A program made the position numbers and the translations under genes. Positions 19,911 to 32,292 of a stretch of 64,000 nucleotides of DNA are shown in pieces. The DNA comes from Cyclina sinensis (lineage: Eukaryota > Mollusca > Bivalvia > Venerida > Veneridae): positions 6,262,001 to 6,326,000 of the forward strand of contig JAAONU010000123.1 in assembly GCA_012932295.1 (NCBI GenBank), read 5' to 3'. The notes beneath the pieces were generated by a model. The model saw only the letters and a list, made by a program, of their open reading frames with translations. It was not told where the DNA came from and searched no databases. Within the stretch, counting starts at the first letter, position 1. Each line of letters starts with the position of its first letter.

Positions 19911-22024
19911 TTTAAAGGTACACTCCATGTTTAAAAATGTTAGATTATACGTTGCAAACAGGACATAAATACAGCAAGGAGGAACTGCTTTACTGAAACA
20001 ATTTCATTACAAAACTTTTGGTCATCAATGAGTAGTAGGGACGTATATCTAGAATGAGTGAATTTAATTGTAAGTACAGTCAAACATATAATTTAATAGT
20101 CGTGACAGTCAGGAATCAATTTTATTTTTCTGACTGACCACATGGATGAAGATTAATTTTAATTACACAAGTGAATGAATAACTGAATAAGACAGATTAT
20201 TTTCTAACATTTCACTTAGCTGCACCAGATGTTATCGAGACAGCTTAAAATTCTGGTGCGATGATGTTTGTTTCAATCATGTGAAATGGATACCTTAAGT
20301 ATTAGAAAATTAACTTAAAATCAAGAAAAAATAGCTTCATATTTTATCTTGAACTCAAATAAATAAACAATACTATTTAATTCTCAATATCATAGTCCTT
20401 GTGTTGCCATGTTTTACTGTACAATTATTCAACAAAACAGAGTATTAACGCGCGTTTGGTGTTGCCAGACAGCTTAACATTCTGTTCTGCTTACATTTGA
20501 AATTAATGAAAAAAGTGATGAATTCTTTATTTCTAGTAAGAAATTTTCGATAAGTCATCATAATTATTATGCTTTGTTGTCTTTTCTCATTTTTGTTTAA
20601 GGTATACTGTTGCGTTGATAATACATATCCACAGAAGTTAAGTAAAATTAACGGAACCAGGTTACAATAGTTGGAGCACGGGATTTGTTATCGTTGAGGC
20701 GTTGGTGCAATTTGTAGTAAATATCTTGGACATTGTCTCTATGTTCATTCGATGCCCAACACTGATTCATGCAAATTGTGTGTGATAAATAGTCAATCAC
20801 TTGCACGGAGAAATTTATTTAATTACTGGTTAGAAATCAAGGCTTAGCACCCGCGAGATATAACCGATAAGGTATGTAAGTCGGTATAAGACCGAAAAAG
20901 AAAGAACAGAAATGCAAGTACTCTTCTGTAAAAAAGGAATAAAAAGCGTAACCTGGCCACCTTGTTAAAAAATCAATAGTTGGAACCGTGCCTATCTGAG
21001 GGTATTGTTACTCCTAGTTTGTATTGTGAAATATTCATTGAAACATCAATATGCATGACGACTGGGTGGATACGGTCCATTGGTATGATCCTGAGACTAT
21101 TACAGATGCACTAAATGAAATTGGAACAAGTAATAAGTAAGTGCCAAAGCTTCACGACCTAGTTATCATCATTTTGAGAAAATTCATTTCGACGTTGACA
21201 TCAAATTGCTATGAGAATCAATTTACAATGCCAAAAACATGTTTATCCAGCTGTCTGGCCAGTCCAAAATCGAGAGGATAACATGAATTCAACATGATCA
21301 TACCCTTTTAATAAGTAGAGAAACATCTCTTTAGCTAATTATAAATTTAAGTGTGGATGAAAAACTATGATGTTACTTCACACTTAAGTTAAAAATTATA
21401 AAAAACATTTAAAATATTTCTCTTCACTGATTTATAATTACCGACGACACAAGCTGTCTAATGATATGGCACTATTGCAACGTTTATTTACATGAATTGC
21501 ATCTTTCAGATGTGTGTTCAAGCGTTGGTAAACGTGACAGTTAACTTTATCTTTTTTATTTAAATAAGAATACCGCGACATATCTTTTTTTCAAACAAAT
21601 ATATATAAATTGCCGGTTTCAATACAAAGCATTGTGTTCTCAGACATACATGTGTCACCAGCTGTTTGGCTAGTCCAAACGCACGGGGATCAACATGCAT
21701 TTATGTGTCCCACTAGAAGAAAAAATATATCAATGTTTTAAAATTGGTTTAGAGTGAACGAAATTCAATCAGTTCTACTTTTGCACAGCAGCAGGATTAA
21801 TAAAAGTACTTAACCATCAGTCGTCAATATCCAAGTAATGGAAATCCATACTGAGTTGACAATGTATAATACTGGCTCCTTCAGAAAAGGTTGCGTTTTT
21901 ACTTGATAAATTATCGTGTAGACAATATCTTATTGTGTTTGGTTGCTTTGCTTTTCTATTTACTTGTTAATAGCAGAGAGTGGCTTTCTTGTCTGCCTTA
22001 CATGAGTCCGTTTTTCTCTATACT
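19911..22024. other. Repeat-rich non-coding interval (copy 1)
   Basis: No gene supported. Small internal repeats include CCAGCTGTCTGGCCAGTCC (about 21249) echoed by CCAGCTGTTTGGCTAGTCC (about 21658), and AGACAGCTTAAAATTCTG (20240) echoed near 20467. An inverted pair GCACCAGA / TCTGGTGC lies at about 20223-20260. The block around 20600-20790 is conserved in copy 2, where it is open for 80 codons, but not here. Confidence 0.5.
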
Positions 22025-23398
22025 TTAATGTATTGTTCTAGCTACATTAAAGCACAATGGTTCGTTCCCCAACACCCCTTGTTCGGCGTTTGAATTTTTA
22101 GAAACAGCATACTGACCCAGTGTGACTGTATTTATGTTCTTTATATTATGCAAAAATGTTGGATTTGTGTTGTTACCATTTACTGTGCCGCTTTGTTGAC
22201 AGAATACGTTTTCAATTACATCGCTGTTTATGCGAGAAGGCACTTTTGAAATATTTTTATTCTTAAGGGTCTGTCGACAGAGATTTGTGAAGCCTATGAT
22301 ACAGGAGTTGAGATATTCTCTTGTTTGTGAGGTTAATAACTGTTTGTCCTTTTCAGCAGATGATATAATATTTTTTTTCTACAATATGCGTCTCTTAGTC
22401 GTTGAACCATTTCAAGGCAACCAACAGCTCTTTAAAGCATTCATCCTCAGTATCCATCACTGGTCTACTGTCGCGGAATATTTGCACAATTTTGCTCGTA
22501 GCTCGTAACAGTGAGACCAATGGTAGGATACTACGTATACAGGATACAGGTGGGCGATGACGTTGTATCCTACCTTTGGAGACAGTATCTCCGAGTGCTA
22601 AGCCATCATCTCCAGCTGACAAAGATGGTCATTTGTAAGTCGTCTATGGTAAGGGAATGAATTAGTGTCACGATCCCACCTGAAGGCTTTTTCCCCAGTG
22701 ATCCCAATGAATAAAATGGTGAAAACATAATTGTCTTTTGTATGGTTTACCCTCTCCGCTTTTAAGAATGCAGTTCCTTACCCCTTTGATGCCATGCGAA
22801 AAGTCTATTACAAAATTGATTTCTTGATCAGATGGTTCCAAATGTTTGTTGTGCTAAAGTTCTGCAAACTTGATACAGTTTTCAAAAAAAACTGTGCATA
22901 AAATTATGATTTATTCGGGCCCCATCCATAGACACAAATTGTACACTAAAACCATACAAATTTAAGAATTTCACAGCTTGCCAAAACAGAAAACAAATTT
23001 TTCCAGCTTTGGCTTTCGTTACTGGAAAACAGGCAAATGGGAAACGGAAGTCGTTAAGCACAAGGTAAAGAAATTGGAGCACATATGTCAGCAGTGAACG
23101 TTGTGACTGACCTGTTAACAAACGCATATTATCCATGTGACACCAGTATCAACAAAACCAATTCTTATGTTTCCTTTGGATTTAGTGAGACAAAGCTCTT
23201 CCTGGATGCTCATCTCGTCAAAACAAATCCGATCCAAAAATCCCCATCAACGAACTTCTTTCTTTTTTTGCTTCTTCTTTCATTCATTGAAAAACATTCG
23301 AATTGAACCCTGCCTGCTGGTCTACCACTGCTTTGTAGTAACTTACTGTTCTGCCTAGATTAAAGAATTTATCGATATAACTCGCTTTTATATTCCAA

Positions 23399-23439
<41 letters not shown>

Positions 23440-24121
23440 GAGTAATTATTTAAACGATGAATATTACATTTTCTAAAATTTTTAACTTTAATAAAATTGA
23501 AGAATAAAGATATTGGAAAGACTGATGTATTTATTTCTTAGACGTTTCAGCAAAATATGAAATACTAACCTGGTGGTAATAAGCTAAGAGAATCCTGTTG
23601 TCTCTTAGCTGCTGGTAGTTCTTTCTGCTGCGGTTCCAAAGTGACAAACAAAAGCTTATTACATTCCTATTCCAGCGTCTTCCCTTTGGATCTCTGCTTA
23701 GATTTTGTTTTTGATTTATTAAAACATTTATCTATCTGGTAAAATATTCTTTAGAATTGCTTTCATATCTTCATGATTTTTTGGCAGAGTTAGACTGAGT
23801 TTTTTTAACTCACTATCATTACAATGTTTACGTTTTTCAGGATTTTGTTGCTGGTTGTAAAGAATGAGTTGATTTGCAGATTTTGAAAATATATTCAGGT
23901 CTGCAAGTATTTGAATTTGAAGTTAAAGGACTAATGCGTTTGCATGATTTATGCCTACATACTTGCAACTGACTTTCAGTGAATGCAATAGAACAAACAC
24001 CATGAACTGAATTTCTTGAAAAACTATTTGTGTTCTGTATGTGTAAGTCATGTAAATTGATTTTGGTTTCCCAACATATAAGTCGATTCCCCCTTAGCAT
24101 GAAAACAAATCTTACGGACAA
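22025..24121 (-). pseudogene. P-element-like (THAP-type) transposase relic (copy 1)
   Basis: Minus-strand fragments in order: 24121-23837 (Cys-rich, ending near PLTSNSNTC); about 23690-23570 with GRRWNRNVISFCLSLWNRS and LLPPG running into a splice-donor-like AG|GTTAGT; about 23250-23150 with DEMSIQEELCL and IGFVDTG; 23136-22882 with RFPFACFP and FVSMDGARINHNF. Then come 22622-22395 with SKIVQIFRDSRPVMDTEDE and 22320-22025 with INSDVIENVFCQQ and NGNNTNPTF. These match the conserved order of P-element transposases, including DEM and MDGA acidic residues and the NSDxxExxF C-terminus. Frameshifts, a (TAA)n insertion and a stop show it is dead. Confidence 0.65.
23399..23440. repeat. (TAA)n microsatellite (copy 1)
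   Basis: About 14 TAA units inside the P-element-like relic; copy 2 has about 10 units at 54436-54466. Confidence 0.9.
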
Positions 24122-24234
24122 ATTTGCTTCCCTTTAATAAGTCTCCAAACATAACATAAAGAACTTCTTTTTTCATTCAAGCATACAAAATGTGGATAAG
24201 ATACCCAACTATGAATTTCTTAAATTGTGTATTC

Positions 24235-27145
24235 AGAATTACCTGATGGCGATATTTTTTATTAAGAGCTGTGTAAATCGTGTATTCCCTTTTAAGCTCA
24301 GGTATCTAAGCTTTAGAAGCATGAACTTAAAACAGAGACTTGTATATCTCCCTAGGCCTACCCCATTAGATCCTTCGTCACTATTCATTTGTTTTGTATG
24401 CCAGTTGAGTTTATTTTCGCTGTTGGATCCACTCATAATTTTCATTCAAGTGAAAAAGTTTACTACTACTTTATTTGACTGTAACCACCGGTTTTTCTTC
24501 AAACAAGTTGACACATATCAACTGCATCCGGCAACTACGATACATAATATTATGTAGATTATTACTTTTAGATTTGCACAATGAAATCGCCAACTTTGTG
24601 CATCATTTCAGCAGATGAATGGATGGACGGATGGACGGAAGAACGGGCAACGCCAAAACAACATTCTTTCGCTGAAATCTTCAAAGGGGCTGCGAAAAAA
24701 ACAGGAGTATTAGATCTCTGTAAGACAAGTAAAAGCCACTAGTATCAAGGGGTATGTTTAAAACAGATACTGTTCAGACAGTCTTTATAAATTACGTAAA
24801 GTTATTACAATATACACGTCAAATTTCGAAATCGTGCTATTTTTACAACATATTTTATCCTATGAAAATAGATATGAACGTTTTTCATTAAACTGAGTGT
24901 TTAAATTAGATAAAGTGAATCTTATTGGGCTTTTGTGAATTGTTATCGATATGCAGATTATTCACTCTCCTTTAATATGTGTTACTGGACTCAGATTAGT
25001 GTCAAGCAAATAAAAGTAGCAGTAATCATCCTGACAGAAGCATTCCTAGACGAGACTTAAGGTCGGGGCATAACAACTTATATCAATCGAGTTCGAAGGC
25101 TGTTTCCTGGATTCAAACTAGTACTCGCATAAATTTTATATGACATAATATTAATCTTGCATATGAATTCATTAGCTTAATGACTGTTATTCAGGATCAC
25201 TTTTCAAGAAAGACAACTCTGTAATTTATTAATTTCTATCGTAATTGATTTATCTCCCATCGAGAAAAAATATTTCAGATCTGTTCCAGATTATGTTTAC
25301 TATTCTGAATTCATTCTACAGAAAAGTGTACCTTTATCTTGATACATATATGAATCATAAATATATTACACTAGGTTATTTTCATTTTGTTTCCTAGCAG
25401 GCCTCAACTGTGCTTAGTGATATGTTTCTTGCATGATGGCGTCGGAGGTGGATCACAATGGCACAGAATTAGTCGCATAAGTCAAACATAAAAATACTCA
25501 GAAAAAAGCCACGAGATAGAACAGGGTATATACGTTATTATTGTGGTTTCCGAGACCATGTTGAAACATTTATTTTTCTTGACAGAATTTTAAAGTTCAT
25601 GGACAAGGCAGTAGGCCCAAATATGTGTATTTCAATGTTCTAAAAGTTCTAATAATTGAAATTTTAGAAAAAAAACTTTTATAACTGTAACTTGCCTACA
25701 TAGGACGGAGTCATTTAATGGTCACATCTGAATATAGCGCTTAACATTTCCAATAACTCACCTCAGTCATGAGTCAATATGCATCTCTATTATATATCCA
25801 ACAGCGAGCGTTATTTCAAAAGACATACGTATCCGATTTCAAGGCAAAGGTCGAGATTACATTTGGGTGAAAGTTACAGTGTTAAAGTCGCTGTGAAGTT
25901 AAACACTGAAAAAAGACCAACTAAGAAAATGATGTAAATTCTCCAAAAGATATAAAGTTTACATTAGCAGAGAGTGTGATTAATAAATATTTCAGTTTTT
26001 TCCGTGTTGTGGTTTTAAATATCAACGATGCAATAAAAATGATCTTCTCCACGTTTATTATGTTGTTTTACACTTGCTTGAGGATTACGTCTTAAACAAA
26101 AACTTTGGCATTTAAGTCAGGCACGTATATTAACGTTGATATACGCGCTTGTTTAAGTCAGGGTCTTTCAAACAGCATCCTCACAGGTAAATAACCCAGG
26201 TCTGCCGAAAAATAATCTTCAAAATCGTTTTGATTTATTATATGACAAGGAAAAGAAATGAAAACAAAGTCGGACAAAACCAAGATCAATTTTCATGTGT
26301 AAATATATAAATTTGTAGTATAAATATTTTATTAATAGAAAATATAAGTTCCACTAGTAATTTAGAGGCCCTTAAAAGGGCCGTGGAAAGGTGAAAGGTT
26401 TTCCAATGTATAACTTGTGGGGGCTCTTCACTGGGTGGGGTAGATGGATGGAACAAATCAGCACAGGACGTCTTGATAGAGGAAGCGATGTCTGTATCTG
26501 TGTCTGTGACTGTGTCCTGAACCCTCAGGAGTTTAGAGCAATTTGTTATTACACTATTTGGGACATGTTTGAAGAATAACAATATGGCATGTCCATTAAG
26601 CAGAAATTAGTGTATGCCTATAAATCAATATTCCATTAAATGTCAAAGATCCATTAGTCACGCCTTATACCATGGGATTTATGCAAAATAACCTACCCGA
26701 AATGGACCCTTGCATAGTTGTTGAAACAAAGCAAATAAACACATTTTTGCTGTTAAAGTTGAGACGACTAGCAAAATTTTATGGCGAGTGATCTTACAAG
26801 TTGATTGAATTACTTTTGATCAGTTGATCAGTCACACTTGTGAAAACATTAAATCATAGTTGCTTCCAATTAGCATGTCTCAGTGTTTTTTACTTAAGAA
26901 GCTTCCATGCAGTTAAATACTTGATTTAATCTATCATTTATGAGGAAAATAAAAAGATCATTCGACTTGTAAATGTGAGCACCATAGTATTAAAATAAAT
27001 GTTTTCCTTTTATATATTTTGGATCAGTTACTAGGGAAAAACTCAAGACATTTTCATTGAAATATCTTTTAATTCTATAATCTTAAATGAACTAGCCTCT
27101 GTATAGAGTTTGCAAATTGACCTCCAAATTCCATCAAAATTTTGT
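24235..27145. other. Non-coding interval, nearly identical in both copies (copy 1)
   Basis: No gene supported on either strand. Contents are AT-rich unique-looking DNA, short GGAT repeats near 24618-24640, and a histone-3'-end-like hairpin GGCCCTTAAAAGGGCC (about 26368-26383) with no histone gene nearby. Only scattered single-base differences separate it from 55017-57928. Confidence 0.5.
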
Positions 27146-28100
27146 CTCTGTGAAGTTAGCAGACTAGCAGACTAACTTCAGCAGACTAGCAGACTAACTT
27201 CAGCAGAGTAGCAGACTAGCAGACTAACTTCAGCAAACTAGCAGACTTGTGTCCAAGATGTTTTAAGTAATTCATAATTTTCATTTTACTAAGTTGTAAA
27301 ACTCGCATAAAAATCGTTTAAACAGGAAAAAAATCACAATTATTTTATAATTCATTGTATTCCCTTCAAAGGAAAACTTCCACAGAACAACTCGAGTAGA
27401 ATAACAGAATGGCAAAACAACTCTAGCAGACAAGCAGACTAACTCAAGCAGACTATCAGACTAACTCCAGCAGACTAGCAGACTAATTTCAGCAGACTAG
27501 CAGACTAACTTCAGCAGACTAGCAGACTAACTTCAGCAGACTAGCAGACTAGCAGACTAACTTCAGCAGACTAGCAGACTTGTGTCCAAGATGTTTTAAG
27601 TAATTCATAATTTTCATTTTACAATGTTGTAAAACTCGCATTACCGTGAAGTTAGCAGCCTCGTAGCCTAGCAGCCTGAAGTTAGCAGCCTTGCAGCCTG
27701 AAATTAGCAGCCTAGCAGCCTGAGGTTAGCAGCCTTGCAGCCTGAAATTAGCAGCCTAGCAGCCTGAGGTTAGCAGCCTAGCAGCCTGAAACATCGACAT
27801 CTGAAAACGCGCGAAAGTGTATCAAAATTACTTTTAGAACCATAAAAATGTTTTATGAATTTGAAATAAACGAAAAACAAAACAACAATCATTTGATTTT
27901 TTTAATAAAAACTTTAATCGCCTGGAAATGCATTAAAATCGTTTAAACTGAAATAAAGTCACAATTATTTTATAACTCATTGTACGCCCTTCAAAGGAAA
28001 ACTTCCACAGATCAACTCTAGCAGAATAACAGAATGGCAGAAAAACTCTAGCAGACTAGCAGAATTGCAGAACAACTCTAGCAGAATATCAAAATAGCAA
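27146..28100 (+). repeat. Left TIR of foldback-like element: three array/spacer modules (copy 1)
   Basis: Three modules each pair a tandem array with a related unique spacer. Arrays lie at 27150-27248, 27420-27580 and 27645-27790; the last uses AGCAGCCTGAAGTT instead of AGCAGACT. Spacers contain TGTGTCCAAGATGTTTTAAG and, in longer versions, CAATTATTTTATAA, CCTTCAAAGGAAAACTTCCA and an AGAATAACAGAATGGCA motif. Confidence 0.85.
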
Positions 28101-30094
28101 TAATGAATACGCCTGATATTACACCAGGCTACACAATACATAATGGTCTTTAGTTTAAACAGTATTTATTTAAAATGATACATATATGTTGCGATATAAC
28201 ATAAAAAGCTAATACATAATTATATACATGTATTTGAGAGGATGAGAAATCAAGCTGTCACTTGACATCTTAAATTAATTCTTCTCCTCTTTGTCATAAT
28301 GTCAGTTTTATGGTGAAGATCACTCAGTAATAACAATATTTCAAGTTCAATTTGAAATGAATACTTTGAATTTAGTGATAAGAGCCATATATTCGAATTT
28401 GTGATGAGTATAAGAAAAAGGAAGAAGGTCCTTAAGAAAAGGAGAGTGGAAGAAGAAATACACAGTTTATTTTATCGCCTGCTGTGCCCCCGCGCCCCGG
28501 ACGACGAGACCCAACCCCAGCCCACGCTCACGACGAGAACCGCTTCGATTATTGTTAAACTTTCAAGAATACGTTCTTTTTTCTTTGACTGTACGATCAA
28601 CAACATTACAGAGCAATAAAGGACATGGTAAATTTACAAAGTAAACTCCTTAACCTCCATTGTAATGTAGTGTTAAATAACCTTGTGGCAACTGTTTAAT
28701 GTCATATGGCAGATGGCTGAAGATGTGAGATTGATTTAATAATAATTTGCTTATAAACTTTATCGGAAAAAATTTAGTAAAATATATTCTGTAGTTAAAA
28801 TTGACAAATAAATATAAAGATTAGTATCATTTTAAGAAAATTGAGATGTAACCTAAACTGCAGTTATTACAATAGACCGTTACCGTGCACTGTAGGAGCA
28901 CTTTTGTCACGCCTAACATTTGTAACATATGTGAATAATACGACCGCATTTGTCACTCCTTTGACATCTGCGATCGCATATGACTCACTTTCAAAACACA
29001 ATCCTCACATCTACTGTGATGTTTCTGTTCGGGTTGAGTTTTTCAGGTGTCACAGAATCACATTTGTCACCTCCGCATATGTCACGTCTTCCTACCTTTG
29101 AACCAGCAACAACGCATTTACTTGATATTTCGGTCAAATCAAGTTTACAGATGGTGTTGGGACCCTGTTAGCACCAACATATATTGGTACTCTCGGACCC
29201 AAGAGATACGCCCTACAGACCGGCATAATTTTTCAAATACTGTAAATTTTTCGTATAGTGTATTCACTGAATCATTCATCTTTTGTTCCTAAAATCCGAA
29301 GATCGTAGTTAGCATATAGTGAATTAGTTGAATTAGACATAGCGATCCAAGTCATTTATAACGAACTGATTGCTCACCATAATCGTCCTTCATTCTGAGG
29401 AGTATTTCTTAAGAAATATTACTCATATGTGTTTGTGATTGTTATCGCCCTTGAAATCATTCAATAAAGGAAAACTGTTTTTTTTTCTTAATCTTTTTTC
29501 TATATCTGGCACTAACATGCCTAAGGTTGTATACAATGTTTCCTTTTTGTTGACATGTACATGTAGGAATCGGTAATTTACATCATCAGATGAATGAAAA
29601 TAATCGTTATTTAAAGCACCTTATACATTCGGCCGAATCCGTGCCAAAGAAACCGAAAGTATTGAATTCGGGATTTATATATATGTAGTCGACATTTTGG
29701 AGTTTGTTGGAACCATGCATGTTTTAATATTTTTTCTAACTTGTGACAAAAGTATTCCTTGTAAGCAACAATTTCTTAAAACCGTGTTCACTATAACCAT
29801 TCTTTTTACATTGAATAAAAAAGGACATCATTTGGACCCGAAATGCTTGTTCCTTATATCCCGATGTACGCGATAGGCCCTATAACCGTCTTCGCCATAA
29901 GTGAATTTTAGTGTAGTTGTTTATCCCATTTGACCAAAACTAAGCCCAAAGCTTAAAGTATTTAGCTGTGCGTCTTTTTGATCATTGAACTTTGTAGCTA
30001 CATTTTCTTTGAAGTCAGTGGTTAGTGTAATTGCCCGTCCAATTCATTTTTTACCACTGGAAGGACTCAAAAATGATTACATTGATTGGCAATT

Positions 30095-30170
30095 GACGAG
30101 TAGGTACGGTGTTCCATGGGTAGAGCGCATGAGTCCGAGGGTCGCGGATTCAGTTCTTGTCAGAGGCGAG
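30095..30170 (+). mobile_element. tRNA-derived SINE-like fragment (copy 1)
   Basis: Contains GGTAGAGCGCATGAGTCC and a weak box B (GATTCAGTTCTTG) at tRNA spacing. Box B has lost the GGTTCGA core, so it is not a functional tRNA. Same in copy 2 near 61059-61134. Confidence 0.35.
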
Positions 30171-30731
30171 ATTCTCTCCCGATCTTTACATTTCTCCATT
30201 CTGGACGAATACTGACACATTTGTTCATTGTGTCGACTTGTTGGTCTGAGAAAAGAGATGATATTTACCAAGAAACTAACTCATTAAAATACCTGAATTA
30301 GATATTCAGTTTCTTCAGCGAAACAGGTATGTACTAAGGTGCACATTTGTCATGCATCACATTTGTCACACGTGGGATGAATACGGCCATCCTCGTCACA
30401 CCTGTTCTTACGTTCTTATGCACCGGGTCTTCTCGTGACCAGCCGTTCACGTTCCTGTGCTGTTCGAATTAAGAGAGAAATAGAGACGTTACTCATAATA
30501 AAGATTTTTTTGTTATGAGTCTTGTGCATTGTACTCGTTAACAGTAATGTGTGGAATCGGTTATAATCCTCTTGAATGATAAGAGCGCATAGAGCATGAT
30601 CAAACATCAATAACTGGGAAATAACCCAAAGCGCCTTGACGTAACATATATGCTTCTTTTGCTGTGTATTTGATTTTCCTTATGTTCCTCCATATTCAAT
30701 ATATAAATACAATAACACTGAGAAGGAACCG

Positions 30732-30806
30732 TCCGCTTAGCTCAATATGTAGAGCGTTGGACTGTGAATCGGGCGACCTGGGTTCGATTCCAGAACGTTG
30801 CAAGTC
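30732..30806 (+). mobile_element. tRNA-like SINE head, GTG anticodon position (copy 1)
   Basis: TTAGCTCAATATGTAGAGCG (box A, with a good GCTC/GAGC D-stem), an anticodon loop CTGTGAA (GTG, His) and GGTTCGATTCC (box B) are present. The anticodon and T stems have mismatches and the acceptor stem does not close, so this is a tRNA-derived SINE head or pseudogene rather than a working tRNA. Copy 2 has one base different in box A's lead (about 61696-61770). Confidence 0.5.
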
Positions 30807-31794
30807 ACTTTCGTTGTGATTGATCATGAACTCTTTTCTACGGTCATTCGCATTGTACCTCTGCTCTGGCTTGTACATAAGTTATCAGTTCCTATCGAAT
30901 GTGAAGGCATCGAGTACTGGTAAACTACTTGACAGCCAGCCCAGGAACGATGCAGTGGCTGAACTGTGATCATGTTAAATCAATGTGGCTTAATCACCGC
31001 CATTATAACACATTACTTGTTTTAAGTCCGGTTAATTAAGAAAGGTAAATGAAAAAAGATATATGGTCTTTGAGTTTGCCATTATTCCTTCTTCGTCTTT
31101 ATTGTAATTAAAAAAAGGATAATAGCATCTACAATAAAATCGTGAAAAGTTTGACAGTTTTTTTTAGAATTTGCTGGATACATAACAAATGTGACAAATG
31201 TGAGTCAACCCACATCCCCTATAGTTTGTCTAACATTGCTAACATTGGTAATACATTGTTAATTAGTTAGTGGGTCTACTTTATACTTGGACTCAACAAA
31301 ACTTTAAAAACAGCTTCCCTTTAATCTATATTTTTTTGACCTTGACCAATGAATAATCCTTTCCTTTAAGATCCATTTGTCCGAAAACTGTAACATTGCC
31401 CGTTACTTCCTTATTAACGTGATATACTTCGTACTTAGTCATAACACCCCTTTGGACAAGAGTTTCCAACTTATATGTGACCTTGACCCCTTAATGACCT
31501 TCATCTTCAAGATCAATTTGCCTAGAAATTTAAAGCTTCATTTCGGGGGCGAAAGTCACTCTACAGGGAAAGCTATTGTTATTTTCTTGTTTTTGCATTT
31601 TTGTTTTGCTGCTCAAAATAGATTAGTTACTTCACACCTGAGTTGTCTTTTGTTTAATTTTCCATACGTCTTGTTACCCTTAACAAACGTGAACAACAAC
31701 TGGAAATATTGCAAGCGCCTACTTAAATGTCCAAATGTTCTAATAATCTATCAAAGACATAGGCAGTCGTTGGTATGCTACTGTATTTGGTGAT

Positions 31795-32292
31795 TTGCTA
31801 GTCTGCTGAAGTTAGTCTGCTAGTCTGCTAATCTGCTAGTCTGCTGCAGTTAGTCTGCTAGTCTGCTGAAGTTAGTCTGCTAGTCTGCTAGCCTGCTAGT
31901 CTGCTGAAGTAAGTCTGCTAGTCTGCTGAAGTTAGTCTGCTAGTCTGCTGAAATTAGTCTGCTAGTCTGCTGGAGTTAGTCTGCTAGAGTTGTTTTGCCA
32001 TTCTGTTATTCTACTCGAGTTGTTCTGTGGAAGTTTTCCTTTGAAGGGAATACAATGAATTATAAAATAATTGTGATTTGTTTCCTGTTTAAACGATTTT
32101 TATGCGAGTTTTACAACTTAGTAAAATGAAAATTATGAATAACTTAAAACATCTTGGACACAAGTCTGCTGAAGTTAGTCTGCTAGTCTGCTAAAGTTAG
32201 TCTGCTAGTCTGCTAAAGTTAGTCTGCTAGTCTGCTAAAGTTAGTCTGCTAGTCTGCTGAAGTTAGTCTGCTAGTCTGCTAACTTCACAGAG
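31795..32292 (-). repeat. Right TIR of foldback-like element: two array/spacer modules (copy 1)
   Basis: Inverted relative to the left TIR: arrays of TAGTCTGCTAGTCTGCTGAAGT at 31797-31990 and 32162-32290, separated by the reverse complement of the left spacer (GAATTATAAAATAATTGTG, CTTAAAACATCTTGGACACA). The third, GCAGCC-type module of the left TIR has no partner here. Confidence 0.85.

Larger units (their letters stand above)
28901..31200. repeat. CATTTGTCAC motif clusters, direct on the left and inverted on the right
   Basis: On the plus strand: CTTTTGTCAC 28901, CATTTGTAAC 28917, CATTTGTCAC 28947, 29061 and 30360, CATATGTCAC 29076, CATTTGTCAT 30343. On the minus strand: GTGACAAATG at 31191-31200. 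Clustered subterminal motifs with inverted orientation at the other end resemble transposase-binding sites of a second, nested element. Confidence 0.5.
28101..31794. other. Interior of foldback-like element (copy 1)
   Basis: No coding region can be supported; the longest open frames (for example 28401-28619 and 31377-31793) resemble no family and lack codon signal. The interior holds CATTTGTCAC-type motif repeats (28901-31200), two tRNA-derived stretches (about 30095-30170 and 30732-30806), and a TGACCTTGACC-type degenerate repeat (about 31335-31530) of a sort common in bivalve genomes. Confidence 0.5.
27146..32292. mobile_element. Foldback-like DNA transposon with long modular TIRs (copy 1)
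   Basis: The segment begins CTCTGTGAAGTTAGCAGACT and ends with its reverse complement AGTCTGCTAACTTCACAGAG. The ends are long inverted repeats (27146-28100 and 31795-32292) built of short tandem repeats of AGCAGACTAGCAGACTAACTTC separated by a shared unique spacer. A possible 9-bp target duplication (AATTTTGTC / AATTTTTTC, one mismatch) flanks it. No transposase is recognisable in the 3.7-kb interior, so it is probably non-autonomous. TIRs of this architecture define foldback elements; superfamily is unknown (the 9-bp duplication would suit a Mutator-like element). Present in copy 2 at 57929-63234. Confidence 0.75.

Noticed and set aside
26360..26390. Histone 3'-end-like hairpin GGCCCTTTTAAGGGCC on the minus strand
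   Set aside because: Stem and loop fit, but the flanks lack the usual purine-rich context and no histone coding sequence is nearby in either copy.
27146..28100. CRISPR-like array of regularly spaced repeats
   Set aside because: The units are contiguous tandem repeats in a eukaryotic transposon terminus, with no unique spacers between short repeats.
30732..30806. Functional tRNA-His gene
   Set aside because: Box A and box B are good, but anticodon and T stems mismatch and the acceptor stem does not pair; a SINE head is the better reading.
31377..31793. 138-codon open frame inside the foldback-like element
   Set aside because: No domain, shortened in copy 2 by loss of its first ATG region, and overlaps a degenerate TGACCTTGACC repeat.
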